Shown here one piece after another: positions 13,107 through 24,462 of a DNA stretch of 64,000 nt. The translations under genes were made by a program, and so were the position numbers. Source of the stretch: Climacteris rufus (taxonomy: Eukaryota; Chordata; Aves; Passeriformes; Climacteridae); contig VZRZ01008252.1 of NCBI GenBank assembly GCA_013398175.1, positions 25,314-89,313 on the forward strand, read 5' to 3'. The notes beneath the pieces are model-generated. The model worked only from the letters and a program-made list of their open reading frames with translations. It was not told where the DNA came from and ran no database searches. Positions within the stretch are counted from its first letter, which is position 1. Every line of letters begins with the position of its first letter.

Positions 13107-14980
13107 TACGACAAAAATATTATTAGCTCTCCAGACAATGAACTTAGCTACCTATAAGCAAACGCACGAACTTGAAGATAATTTTCTTCTAAAAAAATAT
13201 TCCATATGTATTCTTTGAGCATTAGTCACATATAATTGTCATACTTTAGTTCCATTTAGAACCAAAATTTGAAAAAAAAAGGGGTTTTATATTTTTCTTG
13301 GATGCAGAGAAGTACATAGATATACTTGGATGCCTCAATGAAAAATGTGCATTTGTTTATTTCCATAGAGTTTTTACACACAAAGCTAAAGGAATGCTAT
13401 AACAAATAGATAAAAAAGAAAATTTTCACATCATAAAATACAGAAGAGGGTTAATGGACATGATTCTTAATATAGTTCTATATGTTTCAAAGTAATTTCA
13501 TCAAAACCCTACATTCAACTGTTCCCAAACGTTTTTATGTGTATTAAGTTCCATTAAAAAATTTCAGTGAAGGAAAATGCATTACATTAACTCATATATA
13601 TTTAACATTTCTACCTCTTTAAACCTTGTGCTCTTGCAAGAATTGCACATATTGGCTGAGACCTCTTATCCCAGCTTAACTATGACTTAGTAAGTTATAT
13701 CTTAACATTAGCATTAGACTAGCATAAATTTAGGAACAAACACCAGTTCTATAACCAAAATCTATTTCATATCAGAAAATTGATAATTTAAACACATTTT
13801 TTTTTCTCATTGTGATTGGAGGAGCTAGTTCAGGAAGTTGCTTTTGGTGAAGCATATATGTACCTCAGATAGCTTTGATCCTAAAAGCTTTGATCCAGAG
13901 ACCCCCACAATGCAAAATAAGCCTTCATTTAAATGGGAAGGTGATCATCGATATGTCCAGGATGGAAATCCTCCTTTTTACATAAATACCTTAACTGGAG
14001 AAAAATATATGACTTTGCCATGTTTGGCAGCACTTTAAAAACTAAAATCTCATTTTAGCAATGAAAAAAAAGAAACCAAGGATTGACTTAAAAGACAAGG
14101 GCTAAGTATGAGATCTAAATAAGTGTATTTTTCTAAGGAAAAAAAGCAATTATGCCATAAGTTTTTCTTTATCTTCCCTTATTCTTTACTAAACCCCCAA
14201 GCTTTCTTTTCTTGTGGTTACAAGCTTCCATTATTGCCAAGAGTTAGTTCCCAGTTTCTTAGCAACCCCTATTGTAGGGCTAATGTATCACTGAGGTTTT
14301 CTTGCAAAATAACAAGGAGCATAATGACAGTTATGCACACCCATTCAGATTGTTATACTGGCACTTTTATCCAGGCTAAAATTCTAGCCTTTTTAATATA
14401 ATTTTTATCCTGTAGATAAAAGCATAAGTTATTGGATTTTTCATTATAAAACTGACTCTTGCATGTATATCTCTTGTCTTATGGGAGTTTTACTGAAATT
14501 TAAGATGAGAGTCTGCCATCTTTGTTGATCTTGCAGTATTCAGTCAAACTATTCAGACAGAAATATAATTATGGTGAATGGCAGTGGAGAGAATAGACTC
14601 ATATTTCACTTTATAAGACTATAATAACATATTCCCTTATCAAAGGGTTCTCCTTTCACAATTCATGTGAATTAAACCGAGTTTATGCAGGGGACATTTC
14701 AGAAAGATTCCAAATACATTTTATTTTCTTGTGCGGAAGCTGTCCTTGGGGGTTACTCAGTTTCAGTTACACTGACTAAAACATGCTTCTGCTTATGGCT
14801 TTTTCATATTATTCTCTAAAGGCTAAATATACCTAGAGGATAAACATTTCATTACCTTGGAGATTTTCAGATGATCTTACTTTCCAAAATACTTTCAGTC
14901 ACTGTAATGATCCTGGCCAGGATGCTGCTATAAATAAAGGAATTAGTCATCCACATTATAGTTAACCTGAATAGGTGAAA
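13107..14980. other. AT-rich non-coding DNA, one small frame of possible interest
   Basis: No gene identified. The only readable segment is 13862-14037, where a frame ends with a protein-like run including KWEGDHRYVQDGNPPFYIN. It is reported as a finding, not a gene call. Confidence 0.5.
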
Positions 14981-15300
14981 GCCTCTGCTCCACTGTTCTG
15001 AATGTCCAGGCTCTGTTGGGCTTCACAAATCTCTTGGCTACAGGTAAACTAAGAACAAGGAGCCTCCAGACAGCTCCCACTTGGTACTGGCAATTATGTC
15101 TCTTATGCGTTGCCTTTAGCGAGAAGTTCTTATGCCAATGTCCTTTATGAAAACAGTTGTTTTCTGTAAGAAAGTTATGTAATATCCCACTGAGGAATCT
15201 GAGGATCTGTGCAGAATTAAGTGGGAAAATCCATCCCCTCTCCACCCAGTACTGCACGGATGTTACCCAAATGGGTTCCATCTCAAGCCTTTGAAGGTGT
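14980..15300. repeat. Unclassified dispersed repeat, copy A (copy B at about 50150-50410)
   Basis: This stretch is shared with 50150-50410 in the same orientation. Matching phrases in order include AAATCTCTTGGCTACAG versus AAATCCCTTGTCTGCAG, CAGCTCCCACTTGGTACTG versus CAGCTTCCACTTGGTTCTG, TTGCCTTTAG versus TTGCCTTTAC, GAGAAGTTC versus TAGAAGTTT, and ATGCCAATGTCCTTTATG versus ATGCAAACATCCTTTCTG. Copies differ by substitutions and indels, so they are old. I do not recognise it as CR1 or LTR. A 112-codon minus-strand frame (14943-15281) overlaps it; copy B does not keep that frame open, so it is probably a chance frame. Boundaries are approximate. Confidence 0.55.
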
Positions 15301-16954
15301 GTAAGATTTACTTGCTATCTATATTCCTCTTCTAATTCTGTATTAATAGACACATTTTATCTTGCCATTTATTGTTGTGTCTTTCTTATTAAAAGTGAGA
15401 AAGAAACCGGAAACATCTCTCTCTGCCTCTCTCCCAGCATCCACCCTACCCCTCCCTTTCCCTGGTTCAAAGGAGTCACTAAATATTTCTATGCATTCTC
15501 TATGAACAAAGAATTTTAACATTTATTTTTTTAATAATTTTTCTACCTAAAGGAATATTTTCTCCTTCCATTCTTAGGCAATTGCTTATAAAAACTGACA
15601 GAACCCTAGAAAAAAATCTTTGAGATGCTAAATTATAAAACTTACAGTCCAAAATAATTATTCCTCTTTATAAAAGGTTAGATGGAATAATGCTTTTCAA
15701 ACCACACTCTGATCACTTGCATCACTTATGTGATGCTTGATCATTAATTTCTTTACTGGATTTGTAGATGATCAATTTGCATCATTTACAAGGGTATTGT
15801 TTTGAAAAGTCCAAAAATACTCATTTGACTTTCTTGTCAGGAGACAAAAATCAAACCATTTCAGTCTGAAGCAGTAAAATTAAATAAAAACCCTACTTTT
15901 TAAAGGAAAAAATATTCTTACGCATACTTCTAGCTTCAGACATTCAACTAGCTAAGCAAAAACCCAATATGTATCATTCTCTATGATTTAGACACATAAT
16001 GAAATGAAGAGAAACTTTAAAAAAGGATTTGAAATAGTGAGTAGCATTCTCAGTAGGTAGAATTTCAGTAACTCCTTCTAAATTTCTGTAAGTGTAACTG
16101 TAATCAGAACTCAGCAAAACATACTGTAGGGGAAGTCCAAGACTTGATTTTCATTTTCATCATTTCACAGTATGAAGTAGTTCTGAAAAAAATTCATTTC
16201 ATTAGAAGTGAATCTGACAGGAGTACAATGGCATTTTGTGTCAGCCTTGTGTAAGTGAGAATAGGTCACTGAATTGTAATTCCTTCTCCAGAAATACCAG
16301 TTAAGAACACTGCTTGCATTTTTAGTGCATAAAGCTTGTGGAAAACAAAACTTACTGACTATGGTAAAGTTTGTTATTTTGTTGTGGATTAATAGACAGC
16401 AGCAATGACAACATAGTAAATGCTGTAAAGGTTTCAATATCTAATGTCTAAGGAAGTATTTTTGAATTGGCATTTTACATATAATTATCATTACTTTTAT
16501 GTGCTGGGGCCATTATCAAAAACCTTAAGTGTTTTTTCTTTCATAGTGAAATATTAGGGGTCAATTTCCTTGCCTAAAGGAAAGTGTACAATGCAAACTT
16601 TTAAAGCACCTGAAATGTTCACAGAGTGTGGTGAGGTTACACAGGAACCATTGCCTTTTGGAGGAGCATCTAGAGGCTCAGCAGTTTACATATGAACAAC
16701 CTCATGATGTACAAAATTATGTGTGGCAACAGAATCAAGCCCTGACTAAAACTAGCAGGAAATAAGGTAGACTCTAATGTGCATTAAGGGAATTAAAGGG
16801 GGAAAAAACCTAGATGGAAAAGGTGTATCGTGGAGGATGCAAACTTTTTGCCACACTTCTACTGACTGCTTTAATCACAGTAGTTCAATTGAGTTTGTCA
16901 AAGAATGACACAAATCTACATTTCTCTATGTGGATATGTATTCACACTGCTTAT
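15301..16954. other. AT-rich non-coding DNA, nothing recognised
   Basis: No gene, RNA or repeat identified. The minus-strand frame at 16165-16437 has no recognisable domain. Confidence 0.55.
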
Positions 16955-17035
16955 GTTTCATAAAATCACAGAATCATAAAACATTTTAAGTTGGGAGGAA
17001 CTCATAAGGATCACAGTATTCAGTGTAAACTTGCC
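16955..17035 (-). mobile_element. CR1 3'-end remnant, inverted
   Basis: AAAATCACAGAATCATAAAAC, then AAGTTGGGAGGAACTCATAAGGATCAC, is the reverse complement of a CR1 tail (GATCC...AAGTCCCTTCCAACTT...GATTCTGTGATT). Only the tail is recognisable; the sequence beyond about 17035 is too diverged to assign. The fragment reads on the minus strand. Confidence 0.6.
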
Positions 17036-17494
17036 TATAGGCAGAAAATCAATACATTTTGAAATGTCTTTAGCTCTTGTGTGAAAGATATATCTTCTCT
17101 GCAGCATCATCTTCCAGCCCTAAGCATCTATCTCAGATTCTGTGTATCTCTGATAGTATAAAAGTGCTTCTACCTGTGTGCCTAAACCAATCCTTTAGTT
17201 AGTGCAATGTTACCTTGAAAGCTGCTCATGTCACCCTAAATCAGATACCTTCATTTGGTCAGGTGAATAGCTCTAAAGTTCCATTACCTGTACTGATTAG
17301 GGCTTTATTAACTTGTCCACCCATATATGTTCAGTGACAGCTGAGATCTGCACAATTCTGTCAGATATGACACAGGACTGCAGGAGACCTGCCCTCTCTG
17401 GTAAGGCAGATGGTATGTATGTGGGACAGTTTCACAAAAAAAGATGGCACTGGGTGCCTTTGTTTAGCCAATTTATCTGATTGCACAAGTACAG

Positions 17495-17676
17495 GTTTAT
17501 ATTTATTTATATTTATATTTATATTTATATTTATATTTATATTTATATTTATATTTATATTTATGTTTATGTTTATGTTTATGTTTATGTTTATGTTTAT
17601 GTTTATGTTTATGTTTATTTATGTTTGTATTTGTATTTGTATTTATATTCTTATTCTTATTCATGTTCATATTCAA
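17495..17676 (+). repeat. Hexanucleotide array with successive unit variants
   Basis: The array starts as TTTATA units, switches cleanly to TTTATG units at about 17563, passes through TTTGTA units at about 17624, and ends with TTCTTA/TTCATG-like units. All keep a 6-bp period over about 180 bp. Because six is a multiple of three, several reading frames stay open across it and produce low-complexity frames on both strands (17410-17727, 17481-17699, 17503-17802). These are not genes. Confidence 0.95.
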
Positions 17677-19683
17677 ATATTTGCCATGAAATGGCCTGAT
17701 TTTGTTCCATCTAACATACACTTCTAAGTTACTCACAGACATATAAACAAACCTTTCATTGACTTGTGTTTGCATCATTCTCTTCCTCAGAATGTAGGTC
17801 ACCAGGAACCTTATTTAAAATTAAAGGAAGGAATGTTTTTATCCTTATCTTCATTAGAGAACATGACTTCCACAAGTCACTTTTTTCACAATTTATTTAT
17901 TTATTTCATTATTTTCCTTTCCTGTCCGTAAAACTGTGGATTTTTTCAGCCTCTTTTCAATTAACTTCATAAAGAATATTTGTGTAACTATTCTGAATTG
18001 ATCTACATTTTAATCTCTTCTGTCTGTACATTGTGTTACTGGGCACAGAGCCTCTTACAGGTTCTCAGGTGTGTCTTTCATGTTCTCAAACCATGTCACT
18101 CTTCCTACTCTGTAGTTTGGTTTCTACAGAAAGTAAACTGGTCAAAGAAAACTGAGTAAGAGGTGTGACATGTACACACAGATCCTGACCTTGGTGAAAA
18201 GGGACAACCCTGAGATTTTATCACAGCACTTGACAGCATGTGAGTTTATTTTCGGCTTCATAATGAATGGGTTGAAATCTCCCTCTAGCAACCATATTTG
18301 TTTCCAGCATTGTTACCCAACAAAAGCTTTCAATTTCTATAGCATAATTTTTGCAAAATACCTGAAGTTTCTCCTGTCATATTTTGGAAAAAATATTAAT
18401 TAACAGAATATGTTTTCTGAGTGTGCAAAACCGGAACTGTGTGCACAAAAAAAAAGTAGTATTATTATGGTATTAATATAATAGTATTTATCATAAAAGA
18501 AGTCTACATTCAGGGAAAAGATCCAGCAAAGTCTGATTTCAGATGTGAAGACAAGAGACAAGACTTCTAGATAAATAATATGGAATTGTACCTAAGGAGT
18601 GCAAGAAAATGTCAAGAGTTTTTGTTTGCTTTCAGAGAAACATGCAAAAGCTGAAGAAAATAATTTTTCAATTTTTCAGCAAAGTCTGATTGTATCGATT
18701 TGAAGGGAGGGAGAAACAGATTTTTAAAAAGGACATTTCAGGCTGAGATATGGAGAGAGAAAGCAAGCTGTAATATTCAGAGAGATTTTCTAACCTTAAC
18801 CTCGAGCTAAAGCCGTCAGGACTTGCTCAATAATGGTGACAGCACATGATTCATTTCACTTATTTCATCTTGCCAAGGACAACTGTACAAAGACAGGGAG
18901 TGGGGGGGAGAAAGCAGTCTATGTTTTTTCTCTTCTGTGACATTTCATAGGTGCCTTGAAAGTTAATCTTTTTTTCACCAAATTCTGCAGATGAAAATGC
19001 TCAGGAAACAAAGTAAAACTCAGTAATTTGTTTGGTTTTTTGCCTTTTTTTTTTTTTACTATGGAAATAGTGAGAATTGGGAAAGTGTGTGAAATCCCAT
19101 TAAAAGCTCTTGGTTTTATTTAATAACATTAGTCACAGTGTACAGTAATTGAAGTGGCTGTTAAATAGTTGCATACTATTTTATAAGCTTTTGAATTGTA
19201 GCAGAAATAAATGAATCTGCATGAACGTATTTTTTCAAGCATCATTATGAAGACATCTTGTGATATTTCATACATAACTTTGAATCCCTTAGCTTACCTC
19301 CAGTAAAATTATTCATAGCTCAGACTCACTGGTGCCAGTGCTATATTCTTCTCACTAATGCAGCATGAGAATAACTTTCTTACATATTTCTTCTCATAAT
19401 GCTGCTTTTCTGAAGAAGTAAAATATTATCCCAAGTACACAACTAAGAAATTGCTTTAGAGAAAAATCAAAGCCCTAGACCTACAGTGATTTAGACATCG
19501 AGGAACAAAATATTGCAGAGTTTCTTAATGCCTAAAAGCTTACTTGGCCCAAGATTCAGTTTTTCTTTATGTGGTGCTCACAGAGAATGAATAAAATTGG
19601 ATTACTCAACTTTTGGAAAATTAGACCATTTGAATATTCAATTTTTCATTTGAAAAGTGAAGGAAGGAGAAAAAGAGAAGAAA

Positions 19684-19790
19684 ATAAGAAAGAGAAAACA
19701 AACAAACAAAACTACAAAAAAAACCCAAAGAAACAAAACAAAACAAAAAAAAAAACAAAAAAAAACCAAAACCCAAAAACCAAACCAAGC
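19684..19790 (+). repeat. A-rich simple repeat (AAAC/AAAAAC)n
   Basis: Dominated by A-runs punctuated by C, as in AAACAAACAAAAC and AAAACCAAAACCC. The frame at 19569-19850 is Lys/Asn/Gln/Thr-rich because of it and is not a gene. Confidence 0.85.
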
Positions 19791-22657
19791 TTTCTGCAAT
19801 GGTATTTTGCAGCTGTTTTAACTTCTAAAAATTTTTCTGGAATTCAGTAAAATTCTACTCATATTTGATTTTAACAAAAATAATTTCATTATTAGCAAGC
19901 TTTCTTCAGACTCACCGTGTTCATGTTATCATAGAATGAGAGACAAAGGTTATAAGTAATAGGACTCTCTCAGGTCTCTGAGATACCTGCAGCTATTCAT
20001 TATATCTTCAGCTTAATCTTCCTGCTTCTTTGCAGAGTTCACATGGACAGATAAAAGCAACATAGCAATATGCTGCACTGGAAAAACAAACACAGACACT
20101 TAAAATAGCATTGTTTGCCTGATGCACACCTGTCCTTTCTGAAGTAGTTCTTCAGAAGAGAATATGTGACGTTGGCAACATACAATTGCACAGTATGACC
20201 TTGTATCAAAACGATTTGCTTTCAAACATTGAGATGATTTTTGTAATAATTTCTGTTTCTTCTAAGTTTGCCTTTAATTATTTTTCTGTGGTAGCTATTT
20301 AAGAAGTCGATCATTGTCATGTAAGCAGAATTACAGGCAAGTCAGAGGTTTAACAAACCCTTGACGTGTGTTCCAAATGGAGATGAGATTACAGAAGTTC
20401 AAGAGCAGCCCTTTTTTTGCATACATTTTGAAACACTCCTTGAAAATTGTTCATTCCAGAGCAAGCATAACTATGTGAAGATAAGAAATAAGCTTTCCCA
20501 CATTATGCAAATTCCCACCAAGTCAGAGAATGTCACTTCACTTCTGGAATAGAGTGTTTGCACATTTGAACTTCACAGAGTTCAACTCAGCTCTGTCCTT
20601 TTCTTTCCTCATCAGTAATTAACTGTGCTATTGTAATTCTTAGATATGTGTGAGCAAGTGCATACAAAATCAATCTTCACTTAGACTTCATTGAAATTTT
20701 TTTGTCTTTCTATTCCTCCCACTAATGAGTAGGTTATGACATTTAAATGTGCTTATGTGTGGGGTTCAAGTCAGTCGTTTTTAGAGGTTAAAGGATCATT
20801 GCAGCAAATATGTCCTGTGACTGAGACTAGCTTTTCCGAGTGCAGTTCCCATTCTGTGTTATTCCAATTGTTGAAAAAATAAAGACATCTGTAAAGTAAG
20901 AAAATTTTCTTTTTACTGACAGTTGGACTACTATTTATAATTCCTGATGCACAGGCATTGTAAGAACATAAAATCACAGTTTTATTTTAAAATATTTTAA
21001 AATTCAAAGAAATAAATGAAAGCTGAAGAAAAAATTGTAAATACACTTCAGCAAGAGATCATGCTCCATAAATTGTATCTGAAAAGGCTGATGCTGATAG
21101 AACAACTTGCTTTCACCCATCTTGGAAAAAACATTAGATTGAAGTCCAGCAAAAGTCTGCAGTGTAAACAGGTATTCCTTGTTCTTTGGTCAGATTGATT
21201 TGTTTTGATTAGCCTCCAGAAAGATCTGCACCCCTGAATGTTTGTCTAGGCTAAATATAGGGGTTTTTTCCCACTGGAAAGTTTAGACCTTGTACAGAGT
21301 TTTTCTGCTACAAGGAAGAAATATGTAAGAAGTAGAAGGGGTGAGACGGCTGTGCTGGTCTTGTTGTGGGTAAAGGGTAGGATCATCTACTACTCCTACT
21401 GCAAAGATTTTACCCACCTTTCTTGCTCTACAGGGCACAGCCAGATTTTCTGGAGTACTAACACAAGCAAGGGAGGTATTTAGGGCTATAGTCTTCTTCA
21501 GGTCTGGCAAGTGTTAGACTGAATCCTCCTGTGAAATTGTAATTTGTGTAAAGTCAGTGGGAGCTTTCTTACTAACTTTTAGGAAGACAGAATTTCGCAT
21601 GTGCTCTGAAGAGCTTGGGTTTGAGATGTGAAGAAAACACTAACAAAGCGATATAGGTGTAGTCACTCTTTGTCTGATGATCACTCCTTTGGGTGGAACT
21701 GTCTTTATAATAAAATAGTGTGGAATACTATAAAATGGAAGAAAACTGAATTACTTTGCTTTTTTCCTGTACTAGTTAACCTGATTGAATATGTAGATTG
21801 GAAGGAAGCTGCACTATCATAAAATCTACACAGTAGTTCATTGAGCTGCTTTATTGAATGTATGCCCTCTATCAGGAAAAAGTATTGGGGAACATGATTA
21901 TGAGAATTCAAGAGGGACTGGTTGAAGGAACAGTGGGATTGGAGGCTGTGTCAAAACATTTAATAATCTGCCCAGTCTTAAAAAATTGCTATTAAACATG
22001 AACATAAACATGAACATGACAGATCTGAAGAATTGCCTACATTTTTCTATAATTTAGTAAAACAATTTAATAAAGGTAAATCCTGTTTACACTTTTTTCA
22101 TTCCTAATGGAAAACGTTTCCTCCTTTCAGATTTTAATAACTAAAATTTCTCCCATAGTTTCCTAATTTAATGAGTATACACTGCTGTGAAGATTTATAC
22201 ACAGCAATTTAGAAATCCTAGATAATTCCAGAGTTATTCAGTGAGATAAAGGGCTGTTGTTACTTGATAATTTATTTAAAACAAGTAGAAGTCTTCAGTG
22301 TCTTCTGCAGGTGGCCCATATGAACTCACAGGTAAGTCATTAAAGGACAAGAATTTGCGATGAGCAAACAAAAAAGATTTCCATTACTTCTAATCTTCAC
22401 TCCTATTACCATTGTATTATGCCATGAAATTGCAAGTAAAGAGTTTAGCACATTAACTTCTATGAAACCGCTGTTAAAGTTTGGTGGTTGTTTTTTTTTA
22501 GTTTTAACGTTGAATGTTAGAATATAAGTGCAATATTTTAATGTAATAGCTCAAAATACTTCATTGTGCCAATCAAGAGATTAGCTTTGTGGAAATAAAA
22601 CCAGAGATTACTTCAGATCATGACTTTGTTGTGAAATGTAAAGCTGTTTTGGAGTAG

Positions 22658-22695
22658 TTTGGACAGTACCTTTGGACAGTACCTTTGGACAGTAC
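22658..22695 (+). repeat. 13-bp unit repeated three times
   Basis: The unit TTTGGACAGTACC occurs three times in tandem without a mismatch (the third copy lacks the final C). It is flanked by single-copy DNA. Identity of the units suggests recent slippage or a mis-assembly. Confidence 0.92.
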
Positions 22696-24350
22696 AATGA
22701 CCAAGAGACTTCTGAAATAATAGCTCTAGATCCTTAAACATGTTAAGAAAGATGTCCTGATGGATGGCTGTATGGCTTCTCTGCATTATTATTTTATAGC
22801 AGGCAAGAAGAAACCTCAGACCTGCTACTGTGAATTAAATGCTTTAGATGTGCCATTGTTAGTCCTTTGGCAGAAAGTGTAAGCATGAATTTAAAAGGAA
22901 GCACTGTTCACATGTTGTCAAAAAATATCAAAACCTTTACAATTTCAGAAGTACCCACAGTCTGAATAGAAGCATACAAAAAACGAATCTCATTAAGTCA
23001 CAGGAAAACTCAGAACGCATGACAGTCTTTCAGACTGATACTCTTCCAAAGTGACAGAACAGCAGCTAATAGACACATACTGAATGCAGAAAAAAGGGTA
23101 AAAATGTAGGGAAAGGGAAGACAGAGTTTGGAGTGTTTAAAATGTTCACACAATATTGCTGTAATTTCTGGAACTGTCTCATTGTGTTTGCCCTGGAATA
23201 ATGAAAGCCAGTTAAAAACTGAGAATAATTGTCATCCTAATCATGACACTCAAGGCTGAAGAAGGAAGAAACATAAGTTCGAGTGCTGTCTCTTTCATAT
23301 TCAGAGTATAAGGTTTGGTTCCACTTTAGGAAGCTTAGGATAGCATTCATAAATTGCTATTAAATTACCATTGCATCATTTCCCAAAGTATGCACAATAG
23401 CAAGAGAATTTTTTGTGGACTGTAAAAATACACTGCATAAATACTACAGACACGAATGTCAAGGAGGTGAGAGGCTTCAAATAATGCACAAGAACTGTTT
23501 AACTGAAACCTCAAAGAATCTTGGGTTTTTCTTTTTAAATACCCACCATTCCTTCCTGTTGACAAAACGAAAAAACAATATAGGGAAAATCCACTTTTTA
23601 ATGGAAAAAGAATTAACTGTAGTTTGTAGTTGCTCTCATATTAATTCTGGAAGTATATGTGATCTTGAGCATATCTAACACAATTATACAATTTTTGTTA
23701 AGCAGAAAGTGGAAAATTCTTTACTTGTCAAATCCTGAAAATAAAAAGGGAAAAGACATATGACTTGCGAATTAGGGAGAAGTTCAACCACCTTTTTCAT
23801 TAAAAGTATAAGCTCCTTTCGTTTGTCCAGATGATTTAACTGCAGATTATTTGCTGAGGTGTGAAACTGCGCTGTTATTGTTTATTTTTCCAGCAGAAAC
23901 AGTAAGTTGCCAAAAATGAATGCCTAAAAAGTCTAAATAAAAGTATAAAATACTTAAAAATCTGTAATAAACCACATATCAATTTGAAAGGAAATGGAAA
24001 AAATAGAATACATAATTTAAATAAAGGCATACATACATGCCTATAAAACGGAAGGGGAATCTGACTATTTAAAAGGTGAGATAATGTAAAAAGTAAGGGG
24101 TATTGTAGCACTTGCACCCATGTTATTCTGTGAAAGAAAATCAGCAGCAGCTAAGAGACATGTTAATCTGGTATTGGTGGCTGTCCCCATCTAAGGTACT
24201 TTTCACACCTCAGTGATTGATTCTGTGATGTTCTGAATTAATCTGCACTGTCAGTTGTCTATTCCTATTTTTCTCTGTTATGATGACATTCCTTTTAGCA
24301 CAGCAACCACTTGCTTCCTGATGAATTTCTGTTCATTCTTTTTCCAGCAG

Positions 24351-24462
24351 GGACTCAGCATTTGTACTAGTGCTGAGAAATGTTTTTGAGACTGGGTGCT
24401 CAGTCCACAGTGCCCGGGTAGGCCCAAGTTCAAGCTGGGAAACCAAGGCTGGTCTCAACAAG
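24351..24462 (+). other. Exon-like open segment with splice-site-like ends (candidate)
   Basis: A pyrimidine-rich tract ending TTTTTCCAGCAG precedes 24351 and AACAAG|GTGAGTG follows 24462. One frame is open across all 112 nt (one base plus 37 codons), beginning DSAFVLVLRNVFETGC. The surrounding 300 bp is less AT-rich than the flanks. I do not recognise the peptide, and an open frame of 37 codons is not rare by chance, so this could equally be a chance combination or a non-coding exon. Confidence 0.18.

Larger units (their letters stand above)
17677..24342. other. AT-rich non-coding DNA, no gene recognised
   Basis: Long stretch with several frames of 60-90 codons, none with recognisable domains. 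Poly-A/T tracts are frequent. An A-rich simple repeat (19684-19790) and a 13-bp triplication (22658-22695) are listed separately. Confidence 0.55.

Noticed and set aside
17410..17802. Ile/Phe/Tyr/Met-repeat frames on both strands
   Set aside because: They are produced by the hexanucleotide array and are not membrane proteins.
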